DNA of 64,000 nucleotides. Origin: an uncultured Cyclobacteriaceae bacterium. GTDB taxonomy: Bacteria; Bacteroidota; Bacteroidia; Cytophagales; Cyclobacteriaceae. Each line of letters opens with the position of its first letter. The stretch's first letter is position 1. Positions 7,841 through 17,151 of the stretch are shown piece by piece. Under the pieces are notes generated by a model. That model was given only the letters and a program-made list of their open reading frames with translations, was not told where the DNA came from and did not search any database. A program made the translations under genes and the position numbers. The stretch is taken from positions 124,001 to 188,000 of the forward strand of contig CAKZRQ010000030.1 of NCBI GenBank assembly GCA_937146645.1. Direction: 5' to 3'.

Positions 7841-9158
7841 AATCTGGCTTGTCATAAAAAGAGAGTATCTGGCCCGGGTAAAAAAGAGATCCTTTTTACT
7901 AGCTACACTTTTGACTCCATTAATCTTTCCAGCCTTAATGGGAATCATTGTTTGGGTTGCTCTGGAAGAGCGAGATAGTCAGGCTCTGAGAATTATTGAG
8001 GTCGTAGATGAGAATAAATTGTTCTTTCTGGAAAGCTCTGAGCAATACGCATTTTCATTTTCTGATGTGAGCCCGGAAGAGGGTAAAAAGCTGGTTCAGG
8101 AAGGAGACCGCTATGGGTTTCTACTTATTCCAAAGATCGATTTAGCCGACCCTCAAGGAATCGTCTATTACGGAGAGGACAACCCAAATATGAACTTCAT
8201 CATGCGACTAGAAAATCGCTTGAAAAAGAAAATAGAGGAACAGAGACTTGTGAGAAGTGGAATCGACCCTAAAGTAATTTCAGAAGTACGAACGGATGTA
8301 TCGATTCGCTCCATCAGGTTAGATGACGAAGGCACTGAAAGCGTAAGTAATGCCACTGTTAATTATGCCATAGGATTTGTGGCTGGAATCCTGATTTACA
8401 TGTTCATTTTTATCTATGGAAATCAGATCATGCAAGGGGTAATCGAAGAGAAATCCAATCGAATCATAGAAATTCTGGTCTCCTCTATAAAGCCCTTTCA
8501 ATTGATGATGGGCAAAATCATTGGAGTTGCTGGAGTAGGATTGACACAGTTTTTAATCTGGGTAGTTTTAATAGGAGGCTTAACTACTCTTGTCACAGGC
8601 TATTTGGGAATGCAGCTTCCCCAAGAACAAGCCATGGAACTGGCAGTTCAGGACATGCCAACCGAAGAATTCACGGAGGCTGTGCCTATGGATAGTGATG
8701 TTGCTGAGATTCTTCAAGTGATTAATGGGATTGATTTCTTCACCATTACCATGAGCTTTATCTTCTACTTTTTGGGTGGGTATCTATTGTATGGAGCTTT
8801 ATTCGCGGCTATTGGCTCAGCGGTTGATGCTCCCTCAGAAGCTCAACAGTTTATGTTTCCGGTTACCATTCCGCTGCTAGTAGCATATATGGGTTTGTTC
8901 GTCTTTGTATTGAATGATCCAAATAGTACCACCTCTTTTTGGCTTTCTATAATTCCACTTTCCTCACCGATCGGCATGATGGGGCGAGTCAGTTATGGTG
9001 TTCCATGGTATGAGCTTTTACTTTCCATGGGGCTTCTGGTTCTTGGATTTTTAGCAACCACCTGGGTTGCTGCCAAAATTTATCGAATAGGTATTCTTAT
9101 GCATGGTACGAAGCCGAGCTACAAGTTGCTTTGGAAATGGATAAAGTCAAGTGAATAA
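7833..9158 (+). CDS. ABC-2 type permease (NatB-like)
   Basis: 441 residues. An N-terminal membrane segment (about 20-42, FLLATLLTPLIFPALMGIIV) is followed by an extracytoplasmic domain of roughly 130 residues. At least five more hydrophobic segments follow from about residue 180 onward (for example AIGFVAGILIYMFIFIYG). The segment MQGVIEEKSNRIIEILVSSIKP is a hallmark of ABC-2 exporter permeases. It overlaps the ATPase gene by 8 bp, so translation is probably coupled. Likely a homodimeric inner-membrane exporter. Confidence 0.9.
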   Translation: MDKIWLVIKREYLARVKKRSFLLATLLTPLIFPALMGIIVWVALEERDSQALRIIEVVDENKLFFLESSEQYAFSFSDVSPEEGKKLVQEGDRYGFLLIPKIDLADPQGIVYYGEDNPNMNFIMRLENRLKKKIEEQRLVRSGIDPKVISEVRTDVSIRSIRLDDEGTESVSNATVNYAIGFVAGILIYMFIFIYGNQIMQGVIEEKSNRIIEILVSSIKPFQLMMGKIIGVAGVGLTQFLIWVVLIGGLTTLVTGYLGMQLPQEQAMELAVQDMPTEEFTEAVPMDSDVAEILQVINGIDFFTITMSFIFYFLGGYLLYGALFAAIGSAVDAPSEAQQFMFPVTIPLLVAYMGLFVFVLNDPNSTTSFWLSIIPLSSPIGMMGRVSYGVPWYELLLSMGLLVLGFLATTWVAAKIYRIGILMHGTKPSYKLLWKWIKSSE

Positions 9159-9159
9159 A

Positions 9160-9190
9160 AAATCCCGGCCTAGCCGGGATTTTTTATTTT
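9160..9190. terminator. bidirectional intrinsic terminator between the ABC permease gene and dps
   Basis: Perfect 9-bp stem AATCCCGGC/GCCGGGATT around a CTA loop. It has an A run before and a T run after, so it can end transcription from both converging genes. Confidence 0.92.
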
Positions 9191-9205
9191 AATATATGCT
9201 ACAAA

Positions 9206-9676
9206 TTAACGTAAGTATGCGGACAGCATCCAAACGGTTTTTTCCTTCGCAGTGATGTAATCACTCATTAAGGTCACAGTACCCTCATCACCTTGTTCAG
9301 AAGCAGCTTCCAAAGCTGACCTTTCTATTTCCAACAAGACGTTTAAGTTGTCTCGAATTTCAGAAACCATTTTGGCGGAGTCTTTAACCTCACCAGCCTC
9401 TCTTATAGTAGCTGCATCGATGTACTCTGCGTAAGACGACAGGGGTCTGCCGCCTAAAGTCAGAATTCTTTCCGCCACTTCATCCACATTTTCATTGGCA
9501 GTGGTATATAACTCTTCAAACTTTGCGTGAAGCTCAAAAAAGTTTGGGCCACTGACATTCCAGTGGAAATTTCTGAGGTTTTGGTAATACACTTGAAAGT
9601 TTGCTAATAGAATATTCAATTTTCCGATCAGGGCTTTGCTGTCTTTTACTCCAAGCCCAATGTCATTCGTTTTCAT
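9206..9676 (-). CDS. dps: Dps-family ferritin-like DNA-protection protein
   Basis: 156 residues, typical Dps length. The ferroxidase signature spans NFHWNVSGPNFFELHAKFEELY (about residues 36-57) and ENVDEVAERI (63-72), with the conserved His, Asp and Glu at the dimer interface. Dps dodecamers oxidise and store iron with peroxide and shield DNA under stress. The gene is monocistronic: a terminator follows it, and the gene upstream is divergent. No clear TAnnTTTG element is visible upstream, so a stress-specific promoter is possible. Confidence 0.93.
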   Translation of the reverse strand: MKTNDIGLGVKDSKALIGKLNILLANFQVYYQNLRNFHWNVSGPNFFELHAKFEELYTTANENVDEVAERILTLGGRPLSSYAEYIDAATIREAGEVKDSAKMVSEIRDNLNVLLEIERSALEAASEQGDEGTVTLMSDYITAKEKTVWMLSAYLR

Positions 9677-9822
9677 ATTTTTGATTCTTTTGGTGTTCCT
9701 TATATTAACTTAAATTGGTGGTTGAAAGTGCCAAAATCCCCAATGATAAAATCTATGACCAACATATAATATCTATGAGGTCATGGGGTTAATTGTTTGG
9801 CGGCCTAGCCAACTTGAATTTA

Positions 9823-11058
9823 ATGAAAAACCGATTTCAGGACTTAACTTCTATAGACTTTTACCAGAATAGGAAACAGGTAAAGTGGCTGGTTTTTTTG
9901 GTTTCTATTGTCATTGGCGCTGGATCTATCTGGTACACAAGTCGACTTGTTGAGGAACTCCGAAATCGGGAAAGACGACAAATCGAATTGCTTTCATCGG
10001 CTCTTGAATACGCTGCTACAACCGCCGAGGGATTAACTTTTATCAATCAGGAAATCATCCAGCAAAACTACTCTATCCCCATCATCATGGTGGATGCTGA
10101 AGAGAATCCTATCGAGTTTCGAAACATCAAATTCAAAAAGAATGCGACTGCTCAGGATTCTGTGAAAACCTTGCAGACTGAGCTTGCTGAGATGAGAGAG
10201 GAGTATGATCCAATTTATTTGCAGGAGGCGGATATTCTCATCTACTTCCGTAACTCTGAGCTTCTGCTAAACTTAAAATACTACCCTTACATCCAACTTG
10301 CCGTAATTCTGATCTTTGGGATTTTGGCATACACCCTTTTTAATCAAAGTAGAATTGCAGAGCAAAACAGAGTTTGGGCAGGTCTAACTAAAGAAACGGC
10401 TCATCAGCTTGGTACTCCCATAGCTTCTCTGATGGCTTGGATAGATTACCTCAGGAATTCCCCTGTCTGGGAGGAAAACAAGGAGATCATTCAGGAAATG
10501 GATAAGGATGTGGTGAAGCTGAGAATGGTTACCGAGCGTTTCAGCTCCATTGGTAGTAAGCCTGATATCAAATCTGAAAATCTCTATAATTCAATAGAGG
10601 ATACCATCAATTATCTCAGACCCAGAATTTCCACCAAGGTGGATCTTCAGATAAATTCTGATGCTCGAGATCTGGAGGCCATGATGAACAAACCACTTTT
10701 TGAATGGGTGATTGAGAACATTTGTAAGAATGCGGTGGATGCTATGAAGGGAGTTGGTCAAATTAATATTAGCATCCTACAGGACAGTGATAAGTTCGTA
10801 TTGGTTGATATCGAAGACACTGGGAAAGGCATGGAGAAGACCATGTACAAGAAAGTGTTCAACCCAGGATTCTCCACCAGACAGAGAGGTTGGGGGCTAG
10901 GCCTGACTCTTGCAAAACGGATTATCGAAGGATATCATGGCGGGAAGATTTTTGTAAAGTCCTCAGAAGTAGGAAAAGGAACGACCTTTAGAATTGTCCT
11001 TCACAGTAGCCTTGAAGGTGCAGAGCAATTCATTACAGATGGGCTCTTAGAGTACTAA
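9823..11058 (+). CDS. membrane sensor histidine kinase (orphan)
   Basis: 411 residues from the ATG at 9823. A TTG 30 bases upstream is in frame but less likely. Membrane segments lie at about 21-38 and 154-172 and flank a periplasmic domain of roughly 115 residues. The phosphoacceptor box is ETAHQLGTPIASL with His194. The ATPase domain shows an N box (ENICKNAVDAM), G1 DTGKGM and the F/G2 region NPGFSTRQRGWGLGLTLAKRI. The H-box HQLGTP form differs from the common HELRTP. No HAMP domain or adjacent response regulator is visible, so the partner must be encoded elsewhere. Confidence 0.9.
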   Translation: MKNRFQDLTSIDFYQNRKQVKWLVFLVSIVIGAGSIWYTSRLVEELRNRERRQIELLSSALEYAATTAEGLTFINQEIIQQNYSIPIIMVDAEENPIEFRNIKFKKNATAQDSVKTLQTELAEMREEYDPIYLQEADILIYFRNSELLLNLKYYPYIQLAVILIFGILAYTLFNQSRIAEQNRVWAGLTKETAHQLGTPIASLMAWIDYLRNSPVWEENKEIIQEMDKDVVKLRMVTERFSSIGSKPDIKSENLYNSIEDTINYLRPRISTKVDLQINSDARDLEAMMNKPLFEWVIENICKNAVDAMKGVGQINISILQDSDKFVLVDIEDTGKGMEKTMYKKVFNPGFSTRQRGWGLGLTLAKRIIEGYHGGKIFVKSSEVGKGTTFRIVLHSSLEGAEQFITDGLLEY

Positions 11059-11163
11059 AGGAAGTAGGAAACCTGAAGTATGAAATCTCATTATTGAGAA
11101 TTTAAAAGTCCCATGAATCCGATATCGTAAGTCATAAATCTAAGTTCGTAAATCCATTTTCCT

Positions 11164-11171
11164 TACCTTTG
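11164..11171 (+). promoter_or_regulatory. -7 promoter element for prfC
   Basis: TACCTTTG matches TAnnTTTG 20 bases before the prfC ATG, giving a very short leader. No good -33 TTG is seen at the usual distance. Confidence 0.5.
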
Positions 11172-11190
11172 CACCTCAATTCACACACCC

Positions 11191-12771
11191 ATGAATCTTA
11201 CCGAGGAAATCAATAAAAGAAGGACTTTTGCCATCATCGCTCACCCTGATGCAGGCAAGACTACTTTGACTGAAAAACTTCTTCTTTTTGGCGGAGCCAT
11301 ACAAACCGCGGGAGCTGTTAAGTCGAATAAAATAGATACGGCTACCAAATCGGACTGGATGGAAATCGAAAAGCAGAGAGGTATCTCTGTGGCTACATCC
11401 GTTATGGGTTTTGAGTATCAGGATATGAAAATTAATCTCCTCGATACCCCGGGTCACCAGGATTTTGCTGAAGATACTTACCGTACACTCACTGCGGTAG
11501 ACTCTGTAATTATGGTGATTGACTGTGTGAAAGGTGTGGAGATTCAGACTGAAAAATTAATGGAAGTCTGTAGGATGAGAAATACTCCGGTAATCTGCTT
11601 TATCAATAAGCTGGATCGTGAAGGCAGAGATCCATACGACCTATTGGACGAAGTGGAGGAGAAGCTAAATATTAGCGTTCGACCCCTGACCTGGCCCATC
11701 GGAATGGGCAAAGGATTTAAGGGTGTTTACAATCTCTATGATCAACAATTGAATCTATTCACGCCATCCCAAAGGCAGCTTTCTGATGATCGTCAGACCT
11801 TCAAAGATTTAAACGATTCTAAGCTGGATGAGCTGATTGGAGATACTGACGCCGACCAGTTGCGTGAAGATGTGGAGCTTATCGAAGGGGTATATCCTGA
11901 ATTCGATGTGAACGAGTATCTGGATGGAAAAGTAGCGCCGGTCTTCTTTGGATCGGCAGTGAATAATTTTGGAGTGAATGAAATGCTGGACACTTTTATT
12001 CGCATCGCTCCAAAGCCAAAAAGTAGAAATACCGAAGAGCGAGAGGTTCTTCCAGAAGAGAATAAGTTTTCCGGCTTTGTTTTTAAGATCCATGCCAACA
12101 TGGACCCAAACCACCGGAACCGTATTGCATTTATGCGGATTTGCTCGGGGACTTTCCAAAGGAACAAACCATACAATCATGTGCTTGGCACAAAGCCGCT
12201 TCGTTTTTCCAATGTTACTCAGTTTATGGCTCAAGATAAGGAGATCATCGATCAGGCTTATCCAGGTGACATTGTTGGCCTTTATGATACGGGCAATCTA
12301 AAAATTGGTGATTCCTTGACCGATGGTGAGGATTTGAAGTTTATTGGGATTCCTAGCTTTTCTCCTGAGATTTTCAGAGAAGTGATCAATAAGGACGCCA
12401 TGAAAACCAAGCAGCTGGAGAAAGGACTGAAGCAACTCATGGAAGAGGGAGTCGCGCAGCTTTTTACTTTTGACATTGGTGCGAGAAAAGTAGTTGGGAC
12501 TGTTGGGCAGCTTCAGTTCGAGGTGATCCAATTTCGATTGAAAAATGAATACAATGCTACCGTAGATTTCAGGCCTCTAAACCTCTACAAGGCTTGCTGG
12601 ATTAGCAGTGATGACAAGGCACAACTGGATGAATTTATCCGATCGAAGAGCCGTCATATCGCAAAAGACAGAGATGGTAAATTGGTTTTCATGGCAGAAT
12701 CAAGAGCTTGGCTCCAGATGGTTCAGGATAACTATCCTGACATCAATTTCCATTTTACTTCAGAGGGTTGA
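11191..12771 (+). CDS. prfC: peptide chain release factor 3 (RF3)
   Basis: 526 residues, normal for RF3. It is a translational GTPase that recycles RF1/RF2 from terminated ribosomes. GTPase motifs: G1 [13 protein letters not shown] (18-30), G2 with the RGISVATS segment (about 66-73), G3 [14 protein letters not shown] (near 89) and G4 [11 protein letters not shown] (near 143). The long C-terminal half with the [16 protein letters not shown] and [13 protein letters not shown] segments separates it from EF-G and TypA. It appears monocistronic, with its own promoter. Confidence 0.96.
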   Translation: MNLTEEINKRRTFAIIAHPDAGKTTLTEKLLLFGGAIQTAGAVKSNKIDTATKSDWMEIEKQRGISVATSVMGFEYQDMKINLLDTPGHQDFAEDTYRTLTAVDSVIMVIDCVKGVEIQTEKLMEVCRMRNTPVICFINKLDREGRDPYDLLDEVEEKLNISVRPLTWPIGMGKGFKGVYNLYDQQLNLFTPSQRQLSDDRQTFKDLNDSKLDELIGDTDADQLREDVELIEGVYPEFDVNEYLDGKVAPVFFGSAVNNFGVNEMLDTFIRIAPKPKSRNTEEREVLPEENKFSGFVFKIHANMDPNHRNRIAFMRICSGTFQRNKPYNHVLGTKPLRFSNVTQFMAQDKEIIDQAYPGDIVGLYDTGNLKIGDSLTDGEDLKFIGIPSFSPEIFREVINKDAMKTKQLEKGLKQLMEEGVAQLFTFDIGARKVVGTVGQLQFEVIQFRLKNEYNATVDFRPLNLYKACWISSDDKAQLDEFIRSKSRHIAKDRDGKLVFMAESRAWLQMVQDNYPDINFHFTSEG

Positions 12772-12818
12772 TTTTTAAAGAACCTTTTGATTTGACATAT
12801 TTTTTTAGTTGATTTCTC

Positions 12819-12831
12819 GGGTAAATTACCC
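12819..12831. repeat. small palindrome just before the DUF4139 gene
   Basis: GGGTAA-A-TTACCC, a perfect 6-bp inverted repeat ending 4 bases before the ATG at 12836. It could be an operator or an mRNA hairpin over the start region, or chance. Confidence 0.3.
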
Positions 12832-12835
12832 TGCT

Positions 12836-14698
12836 ATGAAATCTTCCCTTTTGTCTTCCTTTTTGGCATTTATCATTCTTTTTGGCCAAGCCAAAGCCCA
12901 AACCGAAACCAAACTTAAATCCGAAATAAAAGACGTTACGCTTTTTCTGTCTGGCGCTCAAATTTTTACGGAGGCAAGTGGTAGATATCCTGCTGGTGAA
13001 AGCGTCTTAGTGGTGACTGGGTTATCACCTTTCCTACAGGAAAATAGCATTCAGGTCAAAGGTCAGGGAAACTTTACTATTCAGGCGGTGAACAAGAGGA
13101 TGGACTATCTTGAAACCGGTGGTTCTGCCGATGAGGTCGAAAAGTTGAAAGCTGAAATCGATAAGATCGAGTCTGAGTCGGAGATAGATGAAGCAAGACT
13201 TTCAGTTTTATCAGAGAAGGAAGAGCTGCTTAGCGCAAATAAGAAAATCAGCGGCAGCCAGAGCAATCTTTCTGTAAGCGAGCTGGAAGGAACGCTTGCT
13301 TTCTACGATAGATCTTTGATGGCGATTAAAAAAGAGGAGATTGAAATCAAAGAGCGAAAATCCAAAAAGGATTTACGGATTCGTCAATTGCGAAATCAGA
13401 TCAGGACGCTTGAGGTAACCGAAACGGAATCTACTGCTCAGGTTTTAGTTAGGATCAAGGCTGATTCTCCGGGTACAGCTACTTTAAGTTTGAATTATTT
13501 GGTAGGGAATGCTGGTTGGTACCCGAAATATGATGTTCGGGTGAATGATGTCTCCCAACCACTGGAACTTAATTACAAGGCGGAGGTCTACCAAAACACC
13601 GGTGTGGATTGGTCGGATGTTAAAATGAAATTCTCCAATGGCAATCCTAATAAAAATGGCCTTGCACCAGAATTAGACAAGTGGGAGCTGAACTATGCGA
13701 GGTATACTACATTCACGCCAAAGTCTACCACGCCTTTTGAAGGAATTGTGGAGGGTCTTGTAGTTGATAATAACGGTGAACCATTACCTGGCGTCTCGGT
13801 TTTAGTTCGCGGATCCACAATTGGTACAGCTACAAATATAGATGGCAAGTATTCAATTGCTGTTCCTGACGGTCAGGGCTCGTTGGTTTTTTCTTTTGTG
13901 GGCTTTACCAGCAAGGAAATACAAATCCGAAAACGAGCAAATATCAATATCAAGTTAGAAGAGGATACGTCTACTTTGAGTGAAATTGTCGTCACAGGAT
14001 CGTCTACTAAAAGTAAGAGATCAAATGAAGTACAGTTTGATATGGAAGTACCTGAAGCTGCCCCGATTCAAACCGTTTTCAGAGAAAATCAGACTACAGT
14101 GGAAATTGAGGTGGAAGAACCCTACTCCATTTCTAGTGAGGGTCCTAAGACTCTTATCGATCTCAGACAGTATGATATCCCGGCAGAGTTTCAATATCGG
14201 GTAATCCCCAAACTCGATACAGATGTCTACCTGATTGCCCAAATAAATGACTGGAGTCAGTACAGTCTCTTGGATGGGGAGAGCAATCTATATTTCGAAG
14301 ATGGCTATGTCGGGCGTTCCATTTTGGCCACTTCAGCAAGTGCAGATAGCTTGTCCATCTCACTTGGTCGGGATCAAAGCATTTTGGTGAGCCGGGAGAA
14401 GAATCAGGAGTTTTCAAAAAAGAAAAGTATAGGCTCAAACATCACAGAGTCGAGAGAATTCGAGATTACGGTTAGGAATAATAAATCCGTTCCAATTTCT
14501 ATTCAGGTTTTAGACCAAGTTCCAGTCTCTGTGAATAGTGCCATCACTGTAGAAATTACCGACCTTAGCAAGGGCGATTTGAATGAAGAGGATGGAATTG
14601 TAACCTGGAATCTGGAACTCGATCCCGGAGAGCAGAAGGTCCTCAAGCTAGGTTATGAAGTCAAGTATCCGAAGAAGGAGAAGGTGGTAATTGAATAG
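12836..14698 (+). CDS. secreted DUF4139/MuiA-family protein with an inserted TonB-receptor-type regulatory domain
   Basis: 620 residues from the ATG at 12836. A signal peptide (MKSSLLSSFLAFIILFGQAKA) comes first, then the N-terminal DUF4140-like module (DVTLFLSGAQIFTEASG). A charged coiled coil covers about residues 100-195 and the DUF4139 beta region follows (LNYLVGNAGWYPKYDVRV). Residues 302-391 interrupt that region with a carboxypeptidase-regulatory-like domain (EGLVVDNNGEPLPGVSVLVRG, then SEIVVTGSS), the N-terminal extension normally seen on SusC/TonB receptors. The DUF4139 part then resumes (EVEEPYSISSEGPKTLIDL) and runs to the stop. Function is unknown; the name MuiA comes from mucoidy inhibition. 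The stop abuts the stop of the convergent ade gene. Confidence 0.85.
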   Translation: MKSSLLSSFLAFIILFGQAKAQTETKLKSEIKDVTLFLSGAQIFTEASGRYPAGESVLVVTGLSPFLQENSIQVKGQGNFTIQAVNKRMDYLETGGSADEVEKLKAEIDKIESESEIDEARLSVLSEKEELLSANKKISGSQSNLSVSELEGTLAFYDRSLMAIKKEEIEIKERKSKKDLRIRQLRNQIRTLEVTETESTAQVLVRIKADSPGTATLSLNYLVGNAGWYPKYDVRVNDVSQPLELNYKAEVYQNTGVDWSDVKMKFSNGNPNKNGLAPELDKWELNYARYTTFTPKSTTPFEGIVEGLVVDNNGEPLPGVSVLVRGSTIGTATNIDGKYSIAVPDGQGSLVFSFVGFTSKEIQIRKRANINIKLEEDTSTLSEIVVTGSSTKSKRSNEVQFDMEVPEAAPIQTVFRENQTTVEIEVEEPYSISSEGPKTLIDLRQYDIPAEFQYRVIPKLDTDVYLIAQINDWSQYSLLDGESNLYFEDGYVGRSILATSASADSLSISLGRDQSILVSREKNQEFSKKKSIGSNITESREFEITVRNNKSVPISIQVLDQVPVSVNSAITVEITDLSKGDLNEEDGIVTWNLELDPGEQKVLKLGYEVKYPKKEKVVIE

Positions 14699-14707
14699 TT
14701 ATTCAAT
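14690..14707. repeat. inverted repeat across two abutting convergent stop codons
   Basis: ATTGAATA-GT-TATTCAAT, a perfect 8-bp inverted repeat, contains the TAG of the DUF4139 gene (14696-14698) and the TAA of ade (14699-14701). There is no intergenic base and no T-tract, so neither gene has a standard terminator here. Confidence 0.5.
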
Positions 14708-16324
14708 CTCCAAGTCCACAAACTCAAATTTCTTACCATCAAAAAGTCCTTTGTCACTGAGTTTTAAGTCCGGGATAACCAGAAGTGCCATAAAGCTCAA
14801 TGTCATAAAAGGAGAATTGAGTTTAGATCCCATCTCTTTGGCCATGGTATCTATGGTCGTGTAGGCATGTGCTACCTCATAGCCATCCGAAGCCGACATA
14901 ATCCCACCTACTGGAAGTGGGAGAATCTTTTCTTCCTGTGCATTTACAGCGGATACGCCACCTTTTGCATGAATAATCAGATTCACTGCTCGACAGATGG
15001 AATTTTCATCCACCCCAACCGCGATGATATTATGTGAGTCATGACCGACTGATGATGCAATAGCCCCTGATGTCAAGCCGAAGTTCTTGATAAAGGCAAT
15101 GGATGGATTCGCGTTTTGGTAGCGATTCACCACAGTGATTTTCAGGATATCCTTTTCTGGATTTGAATAGGCCTTTCCATCCTTAAGGATAATTTCACCT
15201 TCTACCTCAGGGGTGATCAATTGACCGTCGAGAGCTTCAATCACTCGAACTTTGGTGGAATTTGCTTGCAATGAAAAGTCGTCGGGAGCTTTTGGCAAGC
15301 AATGGAAATTATTGATGATGGAGTTGGAAACAGGATAGATTAATGTTTTTCCAGCTTGTGCCACTAAAATTCCATCTATGTAAGTCTCCAATACTCTGAA
15401 ATCCTTGAGGTCCTCGACAAGAATAAAATCTGCTTGATCCCCCGCTCTCAGTTGCCCCACATTTAAGGAATAGTGCTCAATAGGGTTTAGGCAGGCTGCT
15501 TTGAGCACATCGAATACGTTTTTTCCCTTTGCGATAGCTCGAGCAGCTAATTCATTTATATGGCTTACTGCCAGATTATCCGGATGCTTGTCATCAGAAC
15601 AAAACATAATCATCTCAGGATAATCATCGATTAGGTCGATCAAAGCTTCGAAATTCTTGGCTGCAGAACCCTCCCGAATAGCGATTTTCATCCCTAATTT
15701 TATTTTGCCCAATGCCTCCTCGTAAGTGAAGCATTCATGGTCTGTGCTCGGGCCAGCTTCTATATATTTCCTGGCTAACTCACCCGTGAGGCCTGGAGCA
15801 TGACCATCAATAGGTTTTCCATATTTCTTAGAAATCTTGATTTTTTCCATGACTGCCGGATCCTGATTCACAGTTCCCGGCCAATTCATCATTTCCGCGA
15901 GATATAGGATCTCATCCCGGCTCATGAGTTCTTCTATGCCAGCAGCATCAATTTCGGCTCCGGCAGTTTCGAATGGGGTAGCAGGCACGCATGATGGGGC
16001 ACCGAAATAAAATTTAAACGGAACCTGATTACCATTATCGATCATATAATTCACTCCCTCAATCCCACAAACATTGGCGATTTCATGCGGATCTGAGATT
16101 GTTGCCACCGTTCCATGCACCACAGCGAGCCTGGCAAACTCAGACGGGACGAGCATGGAAGATTCCACATGAACATGGGCATCGATAAAACCAGGCAATA
16201 GAAAAGGAAGCTTAGGATTATCGGGTAGATCGGTTATGGTTTTTATCAAGCCTTCCTGGATATCCACCTCTGCAGTCCGGATTTGCCTTGCTTGAATATC
16301 AACTAGCTGACCCTGAATTTTCAT
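14699..16324 (-). CDS. ade: adenine deaminase
   Basis: 541 residues. It hydrolyses adenine to hypoxanthine and ammonia, which Hpt (2002-2550) can then salvage. It is an amidohydrolase of the Ade type: the metal motif HVHVESSM is at about residues 50-57, with [31 protein letters not shown] and [10 protein letters not shown] further on. The C-terminal Ade-specific domain includes [22 protein letters not shown]. Convergent with the DUF4139 gene and divergent from cmk. A few family members are imide or other deaminases, but these motifs fit Ade well. Confidence 0.92.
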   Translation of the reverse strand: MKIQGQLVDIQARQIRTAEVDIQEGLIKTITDLPDNPKLPFLLPGFIDAHVHVESSMLVPSEFARLAVVHGTVATISDPHEIANVCGIEGVNYMIDNGNQVPFKFYFGAPSCVPATPFETAGAEIDAAGIEELMSRDEILYLAEMMNWPGTVNQDPAVMEKIKISKKYGKPIDGHAPGLTGELARKYIEAGPSTDHECFTYEEALGKIKLGMKIAIREGSAAKNFEALIDLIDDYPEMIMFCSDDKHPDNLAVSHINELAARAIAKGKNVFDVLKAACLNPIEHYSLNVGQLRAGDQADFILVEDLKDFRVLETYIDGILVAQAGKTLIYPVSNSIINNFHCLPKAPDDFSLQANSTKVRVIEALDGQLITPEVEGEIILKDGKAYSNPEKDILKITVVNRYQNANPSIAFIKNFGLTSGAIASSVGHDSHNIIAVGVDENSICRAVNLIIHAKGGVSAVNAQEEKILPLPVGGIMSASDGYEVAHAYTTIDTMAKEMGSKLNSPFMTLSFMALLVIPDLKLSDKGLFDGKKFEFVDLEIE

Positions 16325-16403
16325 GAGTTTATAATGAGGTTTTTCTTGACAAATGACTGATGGAGAAAAGCCCTAATTCACAGGGCAATTGGATTAAAAC
16401 TAC

Positions 16404-16411
16404 TATATTTG
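16404..16411 (+). promoter_or_regulatory. -7 promoter element for cmk-ispH
   Basis: TATATTTG matches TAnnTTTG exactly, 36 bases before the cmk ATG. No clear -33 TTG at the usual distance. Confidence 0.5.
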
Positions 16412-16446
16412 CCCTGAAATAAAAACGTCGAAAGAGAGACTTTTTC

Positions 16447-17151
16447 ATGGGTAAAATCGTGATTGCAATTGATGGGCAGAGTGGGTGCGGAAAGAGTTCA
16501 ACGGCTAAAGCTGTCGCAAAAAATCTCGGCTATACCTATCTCGATTCAGGAGCCATGTACCGGGCTGTAACCTTTTATTATCTTCAAAATCCATTTGACC
16601 TAGAGGATTCCAATGCTGTTTCAGAAGCATTAGAAAACGTGGAAATTGAGTTTAAGAAGGACCCTGTGAGTGGAGATCAATTGACCTTCTTGAATGGCAA
16701 GAATGTGGAGTCTGAAATTCGACAGATGGAAGTTTCCAATAATGTGAGTAAGGTAGCTTCCATAAAACTGGTTAGACAAGCCATGGTTGCAAAGCAGCGA
16801 AAGCTTGGTTCCGCCAAAGGAGTGGTAATGGATGGTAGGGATATCGGCTCTGTGGTCTTTCCTGATGCAGGATTAAAAATGTTCATGACTGCAGATTTAG
16901 AGACCAGAGCAAAGCGCCGCTTGAAGGAACTCTCCGCTGAGGGGAACGTTTATTCTTTAGACGAGATCAAGAATAATCTAGCCAAAAGAGATGAGTTGGA
17001 TTCCTCTAGGGAGGAAAGCCCGCTGATTAAAACAGCGGATGCAGTGGAGTTGGACACGAGTGAATTGAAATTTGAAGATCAGGTTGATATAGTAATTGAC
17101 CTGGCGAGGGAAAGAATCGAAAAAGAAGAAAGCTATGCAAGTAACAATTGA
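16447..17151 (+). CDS. cmk: cytidylate kinase
   Basis: 234 residues. It phosphorylates CMP/dCMP with ATP. P-loop GQSGCGKSSTAKAVAK at residues 9-24, LDSGAMYRAVTFYY at 33-46, DGRDIGSVVFPDA near 129 and the lid region RAKRRLKEL near 156, all standard for bacterial Cmk. The 3' end overlaps the ispH start by 17 bp, so translation may be coupled; cmk next to ispH is a common bacterial arrangement. Confidence 0.95.
   Translation: MGKIVIAIDGQSGCGKSSTAKAVAKNLGYTYLDSGAMYRAVTFYYLQNPFDLEDSNAVSEALENVEIEFKKDPVSGDQLTFLNGKNVESEIRQMEVSNNVSKVASIKLVRQAMVAKQRKLGSAKGVVMDGRDIGSVVFPDAGLKMFMTADLETRAKRRLKELSAEGNVYSLDEIKNNLAKRDELDSSREESPLIKTADAVELDTSELKFEDQVDIVIDLARERIEKEESYASNN

Noticed and set aside
17096..17134. 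TTG start for ispH with a lysine-rich extension
   Set aside because: The extension is out-of-frame cmk sequence, and the conserved IspH start is the ATG at 17135.
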